64,000 bases of DNA, taken from the NCBI GenBank assembly GCA_050258755.1, contig JBLMZI010000001.1:1-64000 (forward strand), written 5' to 3'. Below, piece after piece: positions 24,672 to 33,030 of this stretch. How positions within the stretch are numbered: the first letter of the stretch is position 1; every line of letters begins with the position of its first letter. Source of the stretch: JBLMZI01 sp050258755. GTDB taxonomy: Bacteria; Bacillota; Syntrophomonadia; Syntrophomonadales; DTU052. The position numbers and the translations under genes were made by a program. The notes beneath the pieces are model-generated. The model saw only the letters and a list, made by a program, of their open reading frames with translations, made no database searches and had not been told where the DNA came from.

Positions 24672-25958
24672 GTGGTTAAAATGGACAAACAGATTGACGA
24701 AAAAATGGGGCAAATCATCGATTATTGCCAAAGCCACATACCGTTTTACGCAAAATTATTGAAGAGCCAAGCGGAGAACCAAGGCATATCAACCATAGAC
24801 GATTTTAAAAGGCTTCCATTTACAACGAAAAATGATCTCAAGCGAAACTATCCATATGGAATGGCAGGGTGTTCGTTAGATCAGATTATCGGTTATTACG
24901 AAACCGCTGGAGATAAAAATGAGCAGAACCGGAGCAGCAGAAGCGCATCATTTTTCACCAATGATGATTTAGCCCGGGACATATCAAGACGAACGTCCGG
25001 AACACTGGAATTCGCCAACACGGACGTCGTGTTTATTTCGTTACCTTATGCCTATTCGTGCGCTGCACTCGGATATCATATGGCCGCGCAAAAGCAAGGA
25101 GCTATGGTTATTTCTGCCGATAATGAAAGCAAGTTAAATAACTACCGAAAACAACTGGACGTCTTGATGAGAATTAATCCTACCATAATCATTACGGCTT
25201 ACCCTTTCATCTATTCCACAATTCTTAAACTCATGGGAGATACAACCAAGCGGTTCACGAAGCTGAGGGCAATCCAATTGTGCGGAATGCCTCATTCCAG
25301 CAACGGGATGAAAAGAATCTCGGAAGCTTTTAATGGCGTTCCGGTTTATAACACGTACGACATGGTGGAGTTCGGAGCGATAACAGCGTGTTGTCCAGAG
25401 GGTAAAAAGCACATTTGTGACGATTTCTATGTAGAGATCATCAATCCAAAAACAATGGAAGTGATAAAGGAAGACGGTATTGGTGGAGAAATCGTCATCA
25501 CATCTTTAAGAAGACAGGGTTCCCCGCTGATTCGGTACAGGACTGGTGATATCGGGAGAATATATAAAAACGGCTGCCAATGCTCAAGTGATTCACCCTA
25601 TATTCAAGTCCTTGGACGGCTGAAAAACTTAATCGAATTCAAGGAACAAGGCAAGCGATTTACACTCTGCAATTTTGAAGACGTTTTCTATCAGCATGAA
25701 TGCTTAACCGGCATGTATAAACCGAAATTCGTTGACGAGACATTAACGTTTGTCATCGATGTCGAATCAGACAACAAGAAACAAGTTGCGGCTGAGGTAA
25801 AGCGGATGATCAGAGATCAGCTTGATATTGACGTCGAAATCGAAGCCGTCAATGTTGGCGTGTCGCGTAGGGAGTTTTTATCAGATAGCGCCGGGAATAC
25901 ACTGGGAGCTCTGCAGTCGGTGGAAAACAAGAAAAATGAGTGGCTTATCACGTATTAA
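24672..25958 (+). CDS. PaaK-like adenylate-forming protein 1, degenerate P-loop
   Basis: This 428-aa protein is related to phenylacetate-CoA ligases (ANL superfamily). It has the N-terminal SHIPFYAKLL and PFTTKNDLK segments, a YDMVEFGAIT motif, IRYRTGDIGRI with the ATP-binding Asp, and GRLKNLIEF. The usual phosphate-binding SGTTG is replaced by ETAGDKNEQNRSS (about residue 77), so normal ATP use is doubtful. The start is GTG 24672 or ATG 24681. It ends in EWLITY, almost the same as the next paralogue (EWIVTY). It may be a structural or altered-specificity partner. Confidence 0.8.
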   Translation: MVKMDKQIDEKMGQIIDYCQSHIPFYAKLLKSQAENQGISTIDDFKRLPFTTKNDLKRNYPYGMAGCSLDQIIGYYETAGDKNEQNRSSRSASFFTNDDLARDISRRTSGTLEFANTDVVFISLPYAYSCAALGYHMAAQKQGAMVISADNESKLNNYRKQLDVLMRINPTIIITAYPFIYSTILKLMGDTTKRFTKLRAIQLCGMPHSSNGMKRISEAFNGVPVYNTYDMVEFGAITACCPEGKKHICDDFYVEIINPKTMEVIKEDGIGGEIVITSLRRQGSPLIRYRTGDIGRIYKNGCQCSSDSPYIQVLGRLKNLIEFKEQGKRFTLCNFEDVFYQHECLTGMYKPKFVDETLTFVIDVESDNKKQVAAEVKRMIRDQLDIDVEIEAVNVGVSRREFLSDSAGNTLGALQSVENKKNEWLITY

Positions 25959-25999
25959 GCTCGTGAAACCATAAATTTGAAGATGGAGGGGTATCAAGA

Positions 26000-27319
26000 A
26001 TGACAAGCATGCTGGCCTATTTTGAAGAACAAAAAGATGTACTTAGCAACAGAATCGTTGATTTGGGAAACGCATCTCCCTTCTATAAAAGGCTATTAAG
26101 ACGAACGGTAAAAAAAATGGAATCCGGCGAGAACTTCGATTTTGAATTTTACAATGTGATTCCTAGAACCACGAAGGACGATCTAAAAAGGAATCATCCA
26201 TTTGGATTCTTAAAAGCGGACCGGTCGGAAATCAGGGGATACTTCGAATCAAGCGGTACGACGGATGAATCGATTGGAAGCAGCAAAACATCTTCATTAA
26301 GAACCATCGGGGATATGCAAAGAGACTACATAAGGAGAATTCCCGAATGGTTGAACGATGTTGAAAAAGGCCAATTTGCCGTTATTCATCTCCCGTATGC
26401 CTTAACCAGTTCCGGGGTATCGTTTCATGAAGCTTTAACTGAGCTTGAGATTGTTCCGGTCGCGGTTGATCAAGGGCATTCCTTTAGCAGCTACTCCAGG
26501 GTGTATGACTTGTTAAAGAGTCTGGATGCCAAGGTGCTGGTTAGTTCGAACCCATTATTATTGAGAGATATTATTCTGTATGAGCTGAAAGAAGACTTAT
26601 TTGAACTGCCTTCATTAAAGAACATACTCATGGTCGGGACAGCCCTTTCGGAAAAGAATCGTCAATTCATCAGAGAGAAATACGGGATACGGGTCGGCCC
26701 ATTTTATGGCATGAGTGAGTTCGGAGCCATCGGCGTCCCTTGTTCGAGTGGCAATCTTCATGTGCATTCCGACTTTTTTGTCGAGATACTGAACCCCAAC
26801 AATACAGAAGAAAGCTATGCACAAAAGGTTCTGGGAGGAGAGATTGTTCTTACGGATTTAACATCCGAAGGCACTCCGCTGTTGAAATACAGAACCGGTG
26901 ACGCCGGAAGGTTGGTTTTTGGCGGCTGCGATTGCGAAAACAAAAACGCGCGGGTTGAAGTATTCGGAAGACTGAAAGATGTAATTCGCTACAATGAGCA
27001 ATTGTTGTTTCCAACCGATTTTCAGGACCTTCTGATTGACCTCAAACACACATCACCAATCCATAAATTGGTCGCCAAGGGTGACGATGAGTTGCTGCTT
27101 GAGCTGCACATCCAGCAAATGCGCCCATCTCCGGAAGAAATCGAAATCATTGAGGGCAGGATCAAAGCGCTGACTGATCTTCCAATCACGGTTACAACCT
27201 ACAAATTCGGCGAACTGTTCGAAGATATTTACAATCAAAACTTCTACCGAACGACCCAAAAAGTTAAAACAATGTCATTCCATGATGAAAGGAAAGGCGA
27301 ATGGATAGTTACTTACTAA
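26000..27319 (+). CDS. PaaK-like adenylate-forming protein 2
   Basis: This 439-aa paralogue has FYKRLLRR, TTKDDLKRNHPFG, the loop ESSGTTDESIGSSKTSS, YGMSEFGAIG, LKYRTGDAGRL and GRLKDVIRY. The P-loop keeps SSGTT but not the following Gly. ANL enzymes activate carboxylic acids as acyl-AMP and pass them to CoA or another acceptor. The ATG has ATGGAGGGG upstream. It overlaps the next gene by 19 bp. Confidence 0.85.
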   Translation: MTSMLAYFEEQKDVLSNRIVDLGNASPFYKRLLRRTVKKMESGENFDFEFYNVIPRTTKDDLKRNHPFGFLKADRSEIRGYFESSGTTDESIGSSKTSSLRTIGDMQRDYIRRIPEWLNDVEKGQFAVIHLPYALTSSGVSFHEALTELEIVPVAVDQGHSFSSYSRVYDLLKSLDAKVLVSSNPLLLRDIILYELKEDLFELPSLKNILMVGTALSEKNRQFIREKYGIRVGPFYGMSEFGAIGVPCSSGNLHVHSDFFVEILNPNNTEESYAQKVLGGEIVLTDLTSEGTPLLKYRTGDAGRLVFGGCDCENKNARVEVFGRLKDVIRYNEQLLFPTDFQDLLIDLKHTSPIHKLVAKGDDELLLELHIQQMRPSPEEIEIIEGRIKALTDLPITVTTYKFGELFEDIYNQNFYRTTQKVKTMSFHDERKGEWIVTY

Positions 27320-28464
27320 ATCAAGTTAATGACGTTTTCATTGAGAACTGGAACAAATACTTTTCTAAAGATATTCGCACCAAAGAAGAATTGGTTGAGG
27401 ATTTGCGAAAGCAGCCGCCGACAAGAATGATCGAACCAAACCTGGATCTTTCTGACAAAGGGAACCTTTGCTTTTTCACCAGCGGAACCAGTGGGCAAGA
27501 AACCTTCTTTCAGATGAAACCAGAAAGCTTATTCGGCAAGTATGCCTTTGGGCTGGGCCAAATGTATGAAGAGCTGTTTAACGTCACCAACCATAATCTT
27601 CGCTCGGCGATTTTGGCGTTTCCGCTTACAGGCAGTCCGCTCGGGTTAAAACATCTTTTTGCGCTGCTTGATCTGGGCGTTGATGTTTATCCGGGCGGGA
27701 ACCGAAATTTCGATTTCACGCCGCAAAACGTAGTCAACCTGGTGGACAAGCGGGAAATCGAAATGATTATCTCAAGACCGTTAGAAGTTGAGGTTTACAG
27801 CCGGCTGGCCAACAAGTGGAATCTCGATATGAGTTCGGTTATGGCGATTTTGTTAACCGGTGAGGTGGTAGGCCAGAGACGACTGCAACAGCTGTCCGAA
27901 GCCTTCCCAAATGCTGAAATTAAGTCAGTGTACGGACTAACGGAAATCAATGCTGGGTTATTCGCATGTGAGTGCGGCAATTATCATTTTCGGAACAACG
28001 GGCAAACGCTCGTGGACTTGGTTGAAAGAGAAAACAGTATCTACAGCAACATTTATTATTCCGTAATCAGACCTGAATTGACAGCGATCAGATACAACAC
28101 CCGGGATGTGGGGCGTCTCATTGAGAACTGCCCATGTCATCAAGGAGGGCATGCCATGAATGTTAAAGGCAGAGACTCCGATGAAGTGGCGAAGGATTTT
28201 TTCCTGATGGACGTCTCGGAAAAACTGTTTGAACACGGGTATGAACATAACCTTTTCGCTGATATTACCCAGGACGGACAGTATCACATTATTATCAAGA
28301 GTTCGGCATTCGTTGATAAGAGTCTGTTGAACGAGCTTCAATCCCAGTTGCCGCATGTTGTGCTTTCCAATTACTTGTTCGGCAATGAGGATAATTACGT
28401 ACCGCGAACCAAAAGCTGCACTTTACATAGAGGGGTGGGGAAATATGAAATTCCCAATCATTGA
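27301..28464 (+). CDS. PaaK-like adenylate-forming protein 3, shortened
   Basis: At 387 aa this is shorter than normal PaaK (about 430). The usual first 50 residues are missing or rewritten. It keeps FTSGTSGQETFFQ as a proper P-loop, SVYGLTEINAG, and IRYNTRDVGRL, where Gly-Asp of the adenylation motif becomes Arg-Asp. NVKGRDSDEV matches the hinge. It starts inside the previous gene with GGAAAGGCGA upstream. It probably acts together with the other PaaK-like proteins on a dedicated acyl substrate. Confidence 0.8.
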   Translation: MDSYLLNQVNDVFIENWNKYFSKDIRTKEELVEDLRKQPPTRMIEPNLDLSDKGNLCFFTSGTSGQETFFQMKPESLFGKYAFGLGQMYEELFNVTNHNLRSAILAFPLTGSPLGLKHLFALLDLGVDVYPGGNRNFDFTPQNVVNLVDKREIEMIISRPLEVEVYSRLANKWNLDMSSVMAILLTGEVVGQRRLQQLSEAFPNAEIKSVYGLTEINAGLFACECGNYHFRNNGQTLVDLVERENSIYSNIYYSVIRPELTAIRYNTRDVGRLIENCPCHQGGHAMNVKGRDSDEVAKDFFLMDVSEKLFEHGYEHNLFADITQDGQYHIIIKSSAFVDKSLLNELQSQLPHVVLSNYLFGNEDNYVPRTKSCTLHRGVGKYEIPNH

Positions 28465-29209
28465 TTTTCATGCCCATATATCTTCAGTTGAAACATTCAA
28501 CGAATTCAAAGGAATAAAAGATGATTTCGGTATTAACAAAGCGGTGCTGGTCTCTGGGAATATGTTGAATCCAAGTCAGTTGGGCGATTTTTTAAGAGGG
28601 ACTGCGCCGTTGAACACCGATGCCCCGAATAATGATTATTTGCTGGATATTCTTCAACAATACCCGGACGATTACGCAGCCTTCTTTACCATAGACCCCA
28701 ACTACCACGTAGAAGAAGACTTGGCGCAAGCGATGAAAGACGGTTTTTGGGGATTCAAACTAAATACGGTGGTTCACAAAGTGGATTTTGGAGACAGTAA
28801 TCTGATGAGCTTATTGTCTTCCATTGAAAGCACCGGGTGTCCTGTCTATACCCACATTACTTTGAATCCCCATTCCAGTATCGAAGCTATAGTATCGCTG
28901 GCAAGGAAGTATAAAAAGCTGAACTTCGTTATTGGACATATGGGCTTTTCGGCATCCGATTTTGCGGCCATTACCGCAGCGCAAACGAATGACAATATAT
29001 TTCTTGAATCATCGATCGGCAGTCGATTGGCGTTTCTGGAAGTTAGAAAAAGAGGTTTAATCCACAAATTGTTGTTCGGCAGTGAATTCCCGGCGCATGA
29101 TCCGCGGATTGAGTTCGAGAAACTGAAATACGTGTTTAATGAAGCGGAACTTGAAGCGATCTGCTATAGAAATACCGAATCGCTTCTATCGTGGAGAGGA
29201 GCGATATGA
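28445..29209 (+). CDS. Amidohydrolase-family TIM-barrel hydrolase
   Basis: The 254-aa protein starts at ATG 28445 after GGGGTGGGG. It has the metal motif IDFHAHIS (residues 5-12), GFWGFKLNTVVH, an HITLNPHSS strand, VIGHMGF and the terminal metal-Asp-type motif LLFGSEFPAHDPRIEF. This is the amidohydrolase-2 family, which includes hydrolases and non-oxidative decarboxylases such as ACMSD and gamma-resorcylate decarboxylase. Either activity could fit in this cluster. It overlaps its neighbours by a few bases on both sides. Confidence 0.85.
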   Translation: MKFPIIDFHAHISSVETFNEFKGIKDDFGINKAVLVSGNMLNPSQLGDFLRGTAPLNTDAPNNDYLLDILQQYPDDYAAFFTIDPNYHVEEDLAQAMKDGFWGFKLNTVVHKVDFGDSNLMSLLSSIESTGCPVYTHITLNPHSSIEAIVSLARKYKKLNFVIGHMGFSASDFAAITAAQTNDNIFLESSIGSRLAFLEVRKRGLIHKLLFGSEFPAHDPRIEFEKLKYVFNEAELEAICYRNTESLLSWRGAI

Positions 29210-30012
29210 TGAAATTCGATTTGAGCAAAGCGAACTACAAAATCGAAGGAAGCGGCCTGCCGTTATACCTGATCGGCGGTCAATTTATGACCTTAAAGGG
29301 ATGGGAGCCCACCCTTGAGGACTTAAAACGGTTTTATAAAGTCATCGTCTTGGAATACCCAAATCAAGGCGAATCCGAAGTAAATCTTGATTTTAATAAT
29401 CTAAAACTATACGCGGAATATTCGAAGGATTTCCTGGAAGCTGTGGGCGTAAACCCGGAAGAAACTGTGGTGTTTGGATTGTCGTTCGGTGCAAATATTG
29501 CAAAATCCTTAACCTTTGATTTCGGCGTCAGGTTCAAAGCTGCCATCTTGGCCGGCGTATCTTCCTACAAATTAAAGGATTACATCATCGAGAATTACAA
29601 ACTATGGATCGACCTCATTCATTCCGATCAGCTTCAACTCCTCTCAAGAGTAATCAACCTCAAGCTTCTCTCGCCTGCTTTTGTGGTGAAGAGCCCTGGG
29701 TATCTGGAGTTTGCCGCCAAGCAAATGAGCGAAAGCTATGAAAACCGCAAGGATTCATTAGTCTGCTTGCTTCAGTCCACCATAAACTACCTGTCAGAAG
29801 TAGAAATTGATTCCGATAAACGCTTTCCTTTCGATGTTCATCTGATAGGAGCGAAAAGCGATCCGATGATGCCGATTAATTATGTCCGGGAATATGCTGA
29901 GCAACTGAATGCTCCGCTTTATGAACTTGAAGGCGGCCACATTATGACGATGGAGTACTCGTTCGACCTTATCAGCATTATTCATGACATCCTGGCCGAC
30001 TATGACAATTAA
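29206..30012 (+). CDS. Alpha/beta hydrolase 1 of a tandem trio
   Basis: The ATG at 29206 follows GAGAGGAGCG and gives 268 aa. The nucleophile elbow is VFGLSFGAN (Ser93), the acid is likely in LIGAKSDPMMP and the base His in EGGHIMTMEYS. The conserved LEYPNQGES after strand 3 is shared by all three copies. This group hydrolyses esters or thioesters, or acts as an acyl-transfer or C-C bond enzyme. Its immediate neighbours are two paralogues of nearly equal length. Confidence 0.88.
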   Translation: MMKFDLSKANYKIEGSGLPLYLIGGQFMTLKGWEPTLEDLKRFYKVIVLEYPNQGESEVNLDFNNLKLYAEYSKDFLEAVGVNPEETVVFGLSFGANIAKSLTFDFGVRFKAAILAGVSSYKLKDYIIENYKLWIDLIHSDQLQLLSRVINLKLLSPAFVVKSPGYLEFAAKQMSESYENRKDSLVCLLQSTINYLSEVEIDSDKRFPFDVHLIGAKSDPMMPINYVREYAEQLNAPLYELEGGHIMTMEYSFDLISIIHDILADYDN

Positions 30013-30042
30013 TGCAGTGCGTGTTTGATGAAGGAGCTTCAA

Positions 30043-30840
30043 ATGGCTCAATCACACAAATACAACTTCATTGCGCGCGGAGAAGGACAGCCCGTAATTC
30101 TGCTTAACGGCCAATTCATGCCGATTAGTACTTGGGAACAAACGATAGAAGACCTACAGCGGTGGTATCGAGTCATTGCATTAGAATTTCCCAACCAAGG
30201 CACTTCTCCTACATACAGCGACTACAATTCAATGCTGGATTACTCAAAGTATCTATTAGACTTTTTGGACAGCATTGGGATTTCGCCAGATGACGCGATT
30301 GTTTTTGGATTGTCTTTTGGAGCAAACATCATTCGGACATTGACCTTAAAGATGAATGTGAACCTAAAGGCAATCATCATGGGAGGCATCAGTCCGATCT
30401 CGGGGGGGAGTGCAAACGGAAAAGAATACGGTGAAATCTATTCTCTGATCGAAAACGGGGAATTTGAGAAGTTTGCGTTGATGTATTATGCATCGGTTTT
30501 TTCGGATCAGTTTAAGTGGGACAATATCGAAATTATCCAATTTGCAGCGAAGAAGCTGAAAGAAAACTATGAGAAAAGACCCGATGCGCTCATTGCGCTG
30601 ATACAAACTTCGGAGAGTTTTTATCACATGATGCAGGACGTGGAAGAAAAGTATTCATGTGATATCCATATTATCGCAGGGAAGTACGATCAGTATGTGG
30701 ATTATAAAGTGGCGAAAGCGTATGCAGGAGACGTAAATGCAAGGTTTTACACTATCAACGGCGGACATGCGTTCACGGTGGAAAACAATTTTGATTTTAT
30801 GAGCATTCTGCATGATATCTTACGGAACTATGATCCTTGA
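30043..30840 (+). CDS. Alpha/beta hydrolase 2 of a tandem trio
   Basis: The start ATG at 30043 has AAGGAG six bases upstream. The 265-aa protein shows LEFPNQGTS, VFGLSFGAN (Ser91), an IIAGKYDQYVDY acid loop and GGHAFTVENNF for the catalytic His. It is clearly the same family as the two flanking proteins but differs around the lid region (about 125-175), which usually sets substrate choice. Confidence 0.88.
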   Translation: MAQSHKYNFIARGEGQPVILLNGQFMPISTWEQTIEDLQRWYRVIALEFPNQGTSPTYSDYNSMLDYSKYLLDFLDSIGISPDDAIVFGLSFGANIIRTLTLKMNVNLKAIIMGGISPISGGSANGKEYGEIYSLIENGEFEKFALMYYASVFSDQFKWDNIEIIQFAAKKLKENYEKRPDALIALIQTSESFYHMMQDVEEKYSCDIHIIAGKYDQYVDYKVAKAYAGDVNARFYTINGGHAFTVENNFDFMSILHDILRNYDP

Positions 30841-30901
30841 GTACGCCTGGATATTATTTTTGCAGCAGAAACGGGACGTTAAATAATAAGGCGGTTACAG
30901 C

Positions 30902-31702
30902 ATGGAATTGGCAAATGTTCGGTTCAAAATCAAAGGAGAAGGCCAGACCTTGGTTCTTGTTAATATGCATTTCCAGCGGATAGAGACCTGGGAAAAGATA
31001 ACCGAGGATCTGACGAGGTATTATCGGGTTATTTATTTTGAATTCCCCAACCAAGGTTCTTCTCCGGAAAACAGCCACTATACTAGTTTGATCCACTACG
31101 CCGAATTTGTCAGGGATCTTCTGGCGGAACTTAACGAAAACCCCGAGGAAATCATAGCTTATGGCTACTCCTTTGGCGCCAATGTCATACGGATAATGAG
31201 TCTCAAGCTGAATGTCAGGTTTAAGGCTTTGATTATCGGGGGAATAAGCCCGCTTCTACTCAAGGACTATTACATAGAGCTGATCAAGAGCTGGAACGAT
31301 ACCTTGATCGGCAGTGGGATGGATGTATTCGCAAAGACGTTATGTCTGCGAATTTTTTCACCCGAATACATCTCGCAAAACCCCAGTATTACGGACGTTT
31401 TAGTCAAGGGAATGAAGCGCAACTATCAAGACAAAGCGGATGGTTTGAAAGCAATCTTAAATGCGCCGGCTGTTTACTATCAATCGGAAGAACCAGCGCC
31501 CGAACAGTATTCTTGTCCCGTTCACGTGATCGGCTGTGAGAACGATATGATCATTCCGTGCAATTTCATACAAGAGTATTCCAAAGCAATCAAAGCCGCA
31601 TCGTTTCATCTCATTCCGCGCTGCGGACATGACCCCATTTTTGAAAAGCCCAGTGATTTAACCAAAATTATTGACGATATAGCCCAGGGATATGAAGAGT
31701 AG
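30902..31702 (+). CDS. Alpha/beta hydrolase 3 of a tandem trio
   Basis: This 266-aa paralogue has FEFPNQGSS, AYGYSFGAN (Ser90), VIGCENDMIIP as the acid loop and RCGHDPIFEKPSD around the catalytic His. All triad residues seem intact. The three copies probably arose by local duplication and then specialised, for example by processing different acyl intermediates made by the PaaK-like proteins. Confidence 0.88.
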   Translation: MELANVRFKIKGEGQTLVLVNMHFQRIETWEKITEDLTRYYRVIYFEFPNQGSSPENSHYTSLIHYAEFVRDLLAELNENPEEIIAYGYSFGANVIRIMSLKLNVRFKALIIGGISPLLLKDYYIELIKSWNDTLIGSGMDVFAKTLCLRIFSPEYISQNPSITDVLVKGMKRNYQDKADGLKAILNAPAVYYQSEEPAPEQYSCPVHVIGCENDMIIPCNFIQEYSKAIKAASFHLIPRCGHDPIFEKPSDLTKIIDDIAQGYEE

Positions 31703-31724
31703 GTCTTTGAATGGGGGGAGAGTT

Positions 31725-32018
31725 ATGGAAGAAGTTATGAACAAAATTGAAGGCATCATCGTCGATATCGGTTTATCCGAATTACAAGTACAAGATTGTA
31801 TGGAATTCCTAACGAATCAAACCGAAAGCACCAACTTTTTGAATACATTACCGTATGTTGATCTGTACATGCTGCCGGAAGAAGTCCAACAAAGAATCGT
31901 CGCTGTTTATCGAGAGGCAAAGCAAAGGCAGAAAGATCTTGCGGGCAACCTGTTTAAGCTGCTCTTCGGAGTCGGAAAACAATCCTTGTTCGCATTCATT
32001 AAACCGTACGAGATTTGA
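31725..32018 (+). CDS. Small helical protein of the island operon
   Basis: The ATG at 31725 has GGGGGGAGAG upstream and gives 97 aa. The predicted helices are MNKIEGIIVDIGLSELQVQD, MEFLTNQTESTNFLNTLPYV and LPEEVQQRIVAVYREAKQR. It has the size of a carrier protein but lacks a DSL-type phosphopantetheine serine, so it is not a normal acyl carrier. No family is recognised. It lies between the hydrolase trio and the U32 pair. Confidence 0.65.
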   Translation: MEEVMNKIEGIIVDIGLSELQVQDCMEFLTNQTESTNFLNTLPYVDLYMLPEEVQQRIVAVYREAKQRQKDLAGNLFKLLFGVGKQSLFAFIKPYEI

Positions 32019-32052
32019 TCAACAAATATGTGAATGATTTAAGGAGGTTTTT

Positions 32053-33009
32053 ATGAAAATCATGATCCCGTGCGTGTCTTTGGAGACCGCAAAACTACAG
32101 ATCGCGGCCGGCGCTGATGAGTTGTACCTGGGTTATGACACCAAGGAATTCAAGTTGCTTACGTACAATGCCCGTTGGAGAATCGCGACGGGTCAGGTGA
32201 ATACGCAAGTTCAGACCATTGAGGAACTGAGGGCGATATGCGAGTATGCCCACCAACGCGGCGTTAAAGCATATCTGACCGCGAATGCCAATATTCTGAT
32301 CCCGACGCTGCGGGACGGATTTATTCGATACATCAAAGAATGTCTTGAAACCGGAATCGACGGGATTATCGTTTCCAATATCGGATTAATCAAGCTGGTG
32401 AGAGAGGCGGGTTTGGATATTCCCATCTTTGTGGGGGTAAATACCGTGTCTCCAAATGTGGGATATCTGGACTTTTACAAAAAATATCAGGTTCAACGAA
32501 TTGTTCTTCCGCAGAACATCACATTACCCGAGATTGAGGAGTTTTGCAAGCAGAAGGAGATTGAAATCGAGATATTCTGTCATATCGGAGGAGGCAACAT
32601 TTGCGGTCGATGCACCATGAACCATGACCCGCTGGAAATCGATTTATCATCGGGATGCAGGGGGGGGTTTGAAGTTGAGGGATATGACGGTAAATACAAC
32701 GGCGCCGTAGCATATTTGGACGCTGCCGCCGACTGCAGCATATGTCATATCGATCAGCTTATGGAAATGGGTGTTTCCGCAGTCAAAATTACCGGACGCG
32801 AAAGTGCCAATCCTGCAGTTCTTTCAAAGATCGTCGGATTCTATCGAATGGTGATCGACGGAGTAAACGCGAACCAATCCGTAGCAGACACCCGAGCTCT
32901 TTTCAGAGAAACAAATCCTGAAATGTGGAAGAACTATTGGGAACCGACCTTATGCGATCGCGATCGATGCCGGTTTAACGAAACCAAAATAACCATGTCA
33001 TACATATAA
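32053..33009 (+). CDS. U32-family protein, UbiU-like
   Basis: This 318-aa protein belongs to the so-called peptidase U32 family. It begins with KIMIPCVSLETAKLQIAAGADELYLGYD and has DGIIVSNIGLIKLVREAG, RIVLPQNITLPEIEEFC and the Cys cluster FCHIGGGNICGRC (about 177-189), with further Cys at SGCRGG and CSICH. This pattern matches the 4Fe-4S ligands of UbiU, RlhA and TrhP. Those proteins are known for oxygen-independent hydroxylation, with prephenate implicated genetically for RlhA and TrhP. The ribosome site TAAGGAGGT is strong. It pairs with the next gene. Confidence 0.82.
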   Translation: MKIMIPCVSLETAKLQIAAGADELYLGYDTKEFKLLTYNARWRIATGQVNTQVQTIEELRAICEYAHQRGVKAYLTANANILIPTLRDGFIRYIKECLETGIDGIIVSNIGLIKLVREAGLDIPIFVGVNTVSPNVGYLDFYKKYQVQRIVLPQNITLPEIEEFCKQKEIEIEIFCHIGGGNICGRCTMNHDPLEIDLSSGCRGGFEVEGYDGKYNGAVAYLDAAADCSICHIDQLMEMGVSAVKITGRESANPAVLSKIVGFYRMVIDGVNANQSVADTRALFRETNPEMWKNYWEPTLCDRDRCRFNETKITMSYI

Positions 33010-33030
33010 CGTAGGAATGAGGTGTAATAA

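Noticed and set aside
31725..32018. An acyl carrier protein
   Set aside because: The size is right, but no DSL-type serine for phosphopantetheine attachment is present.
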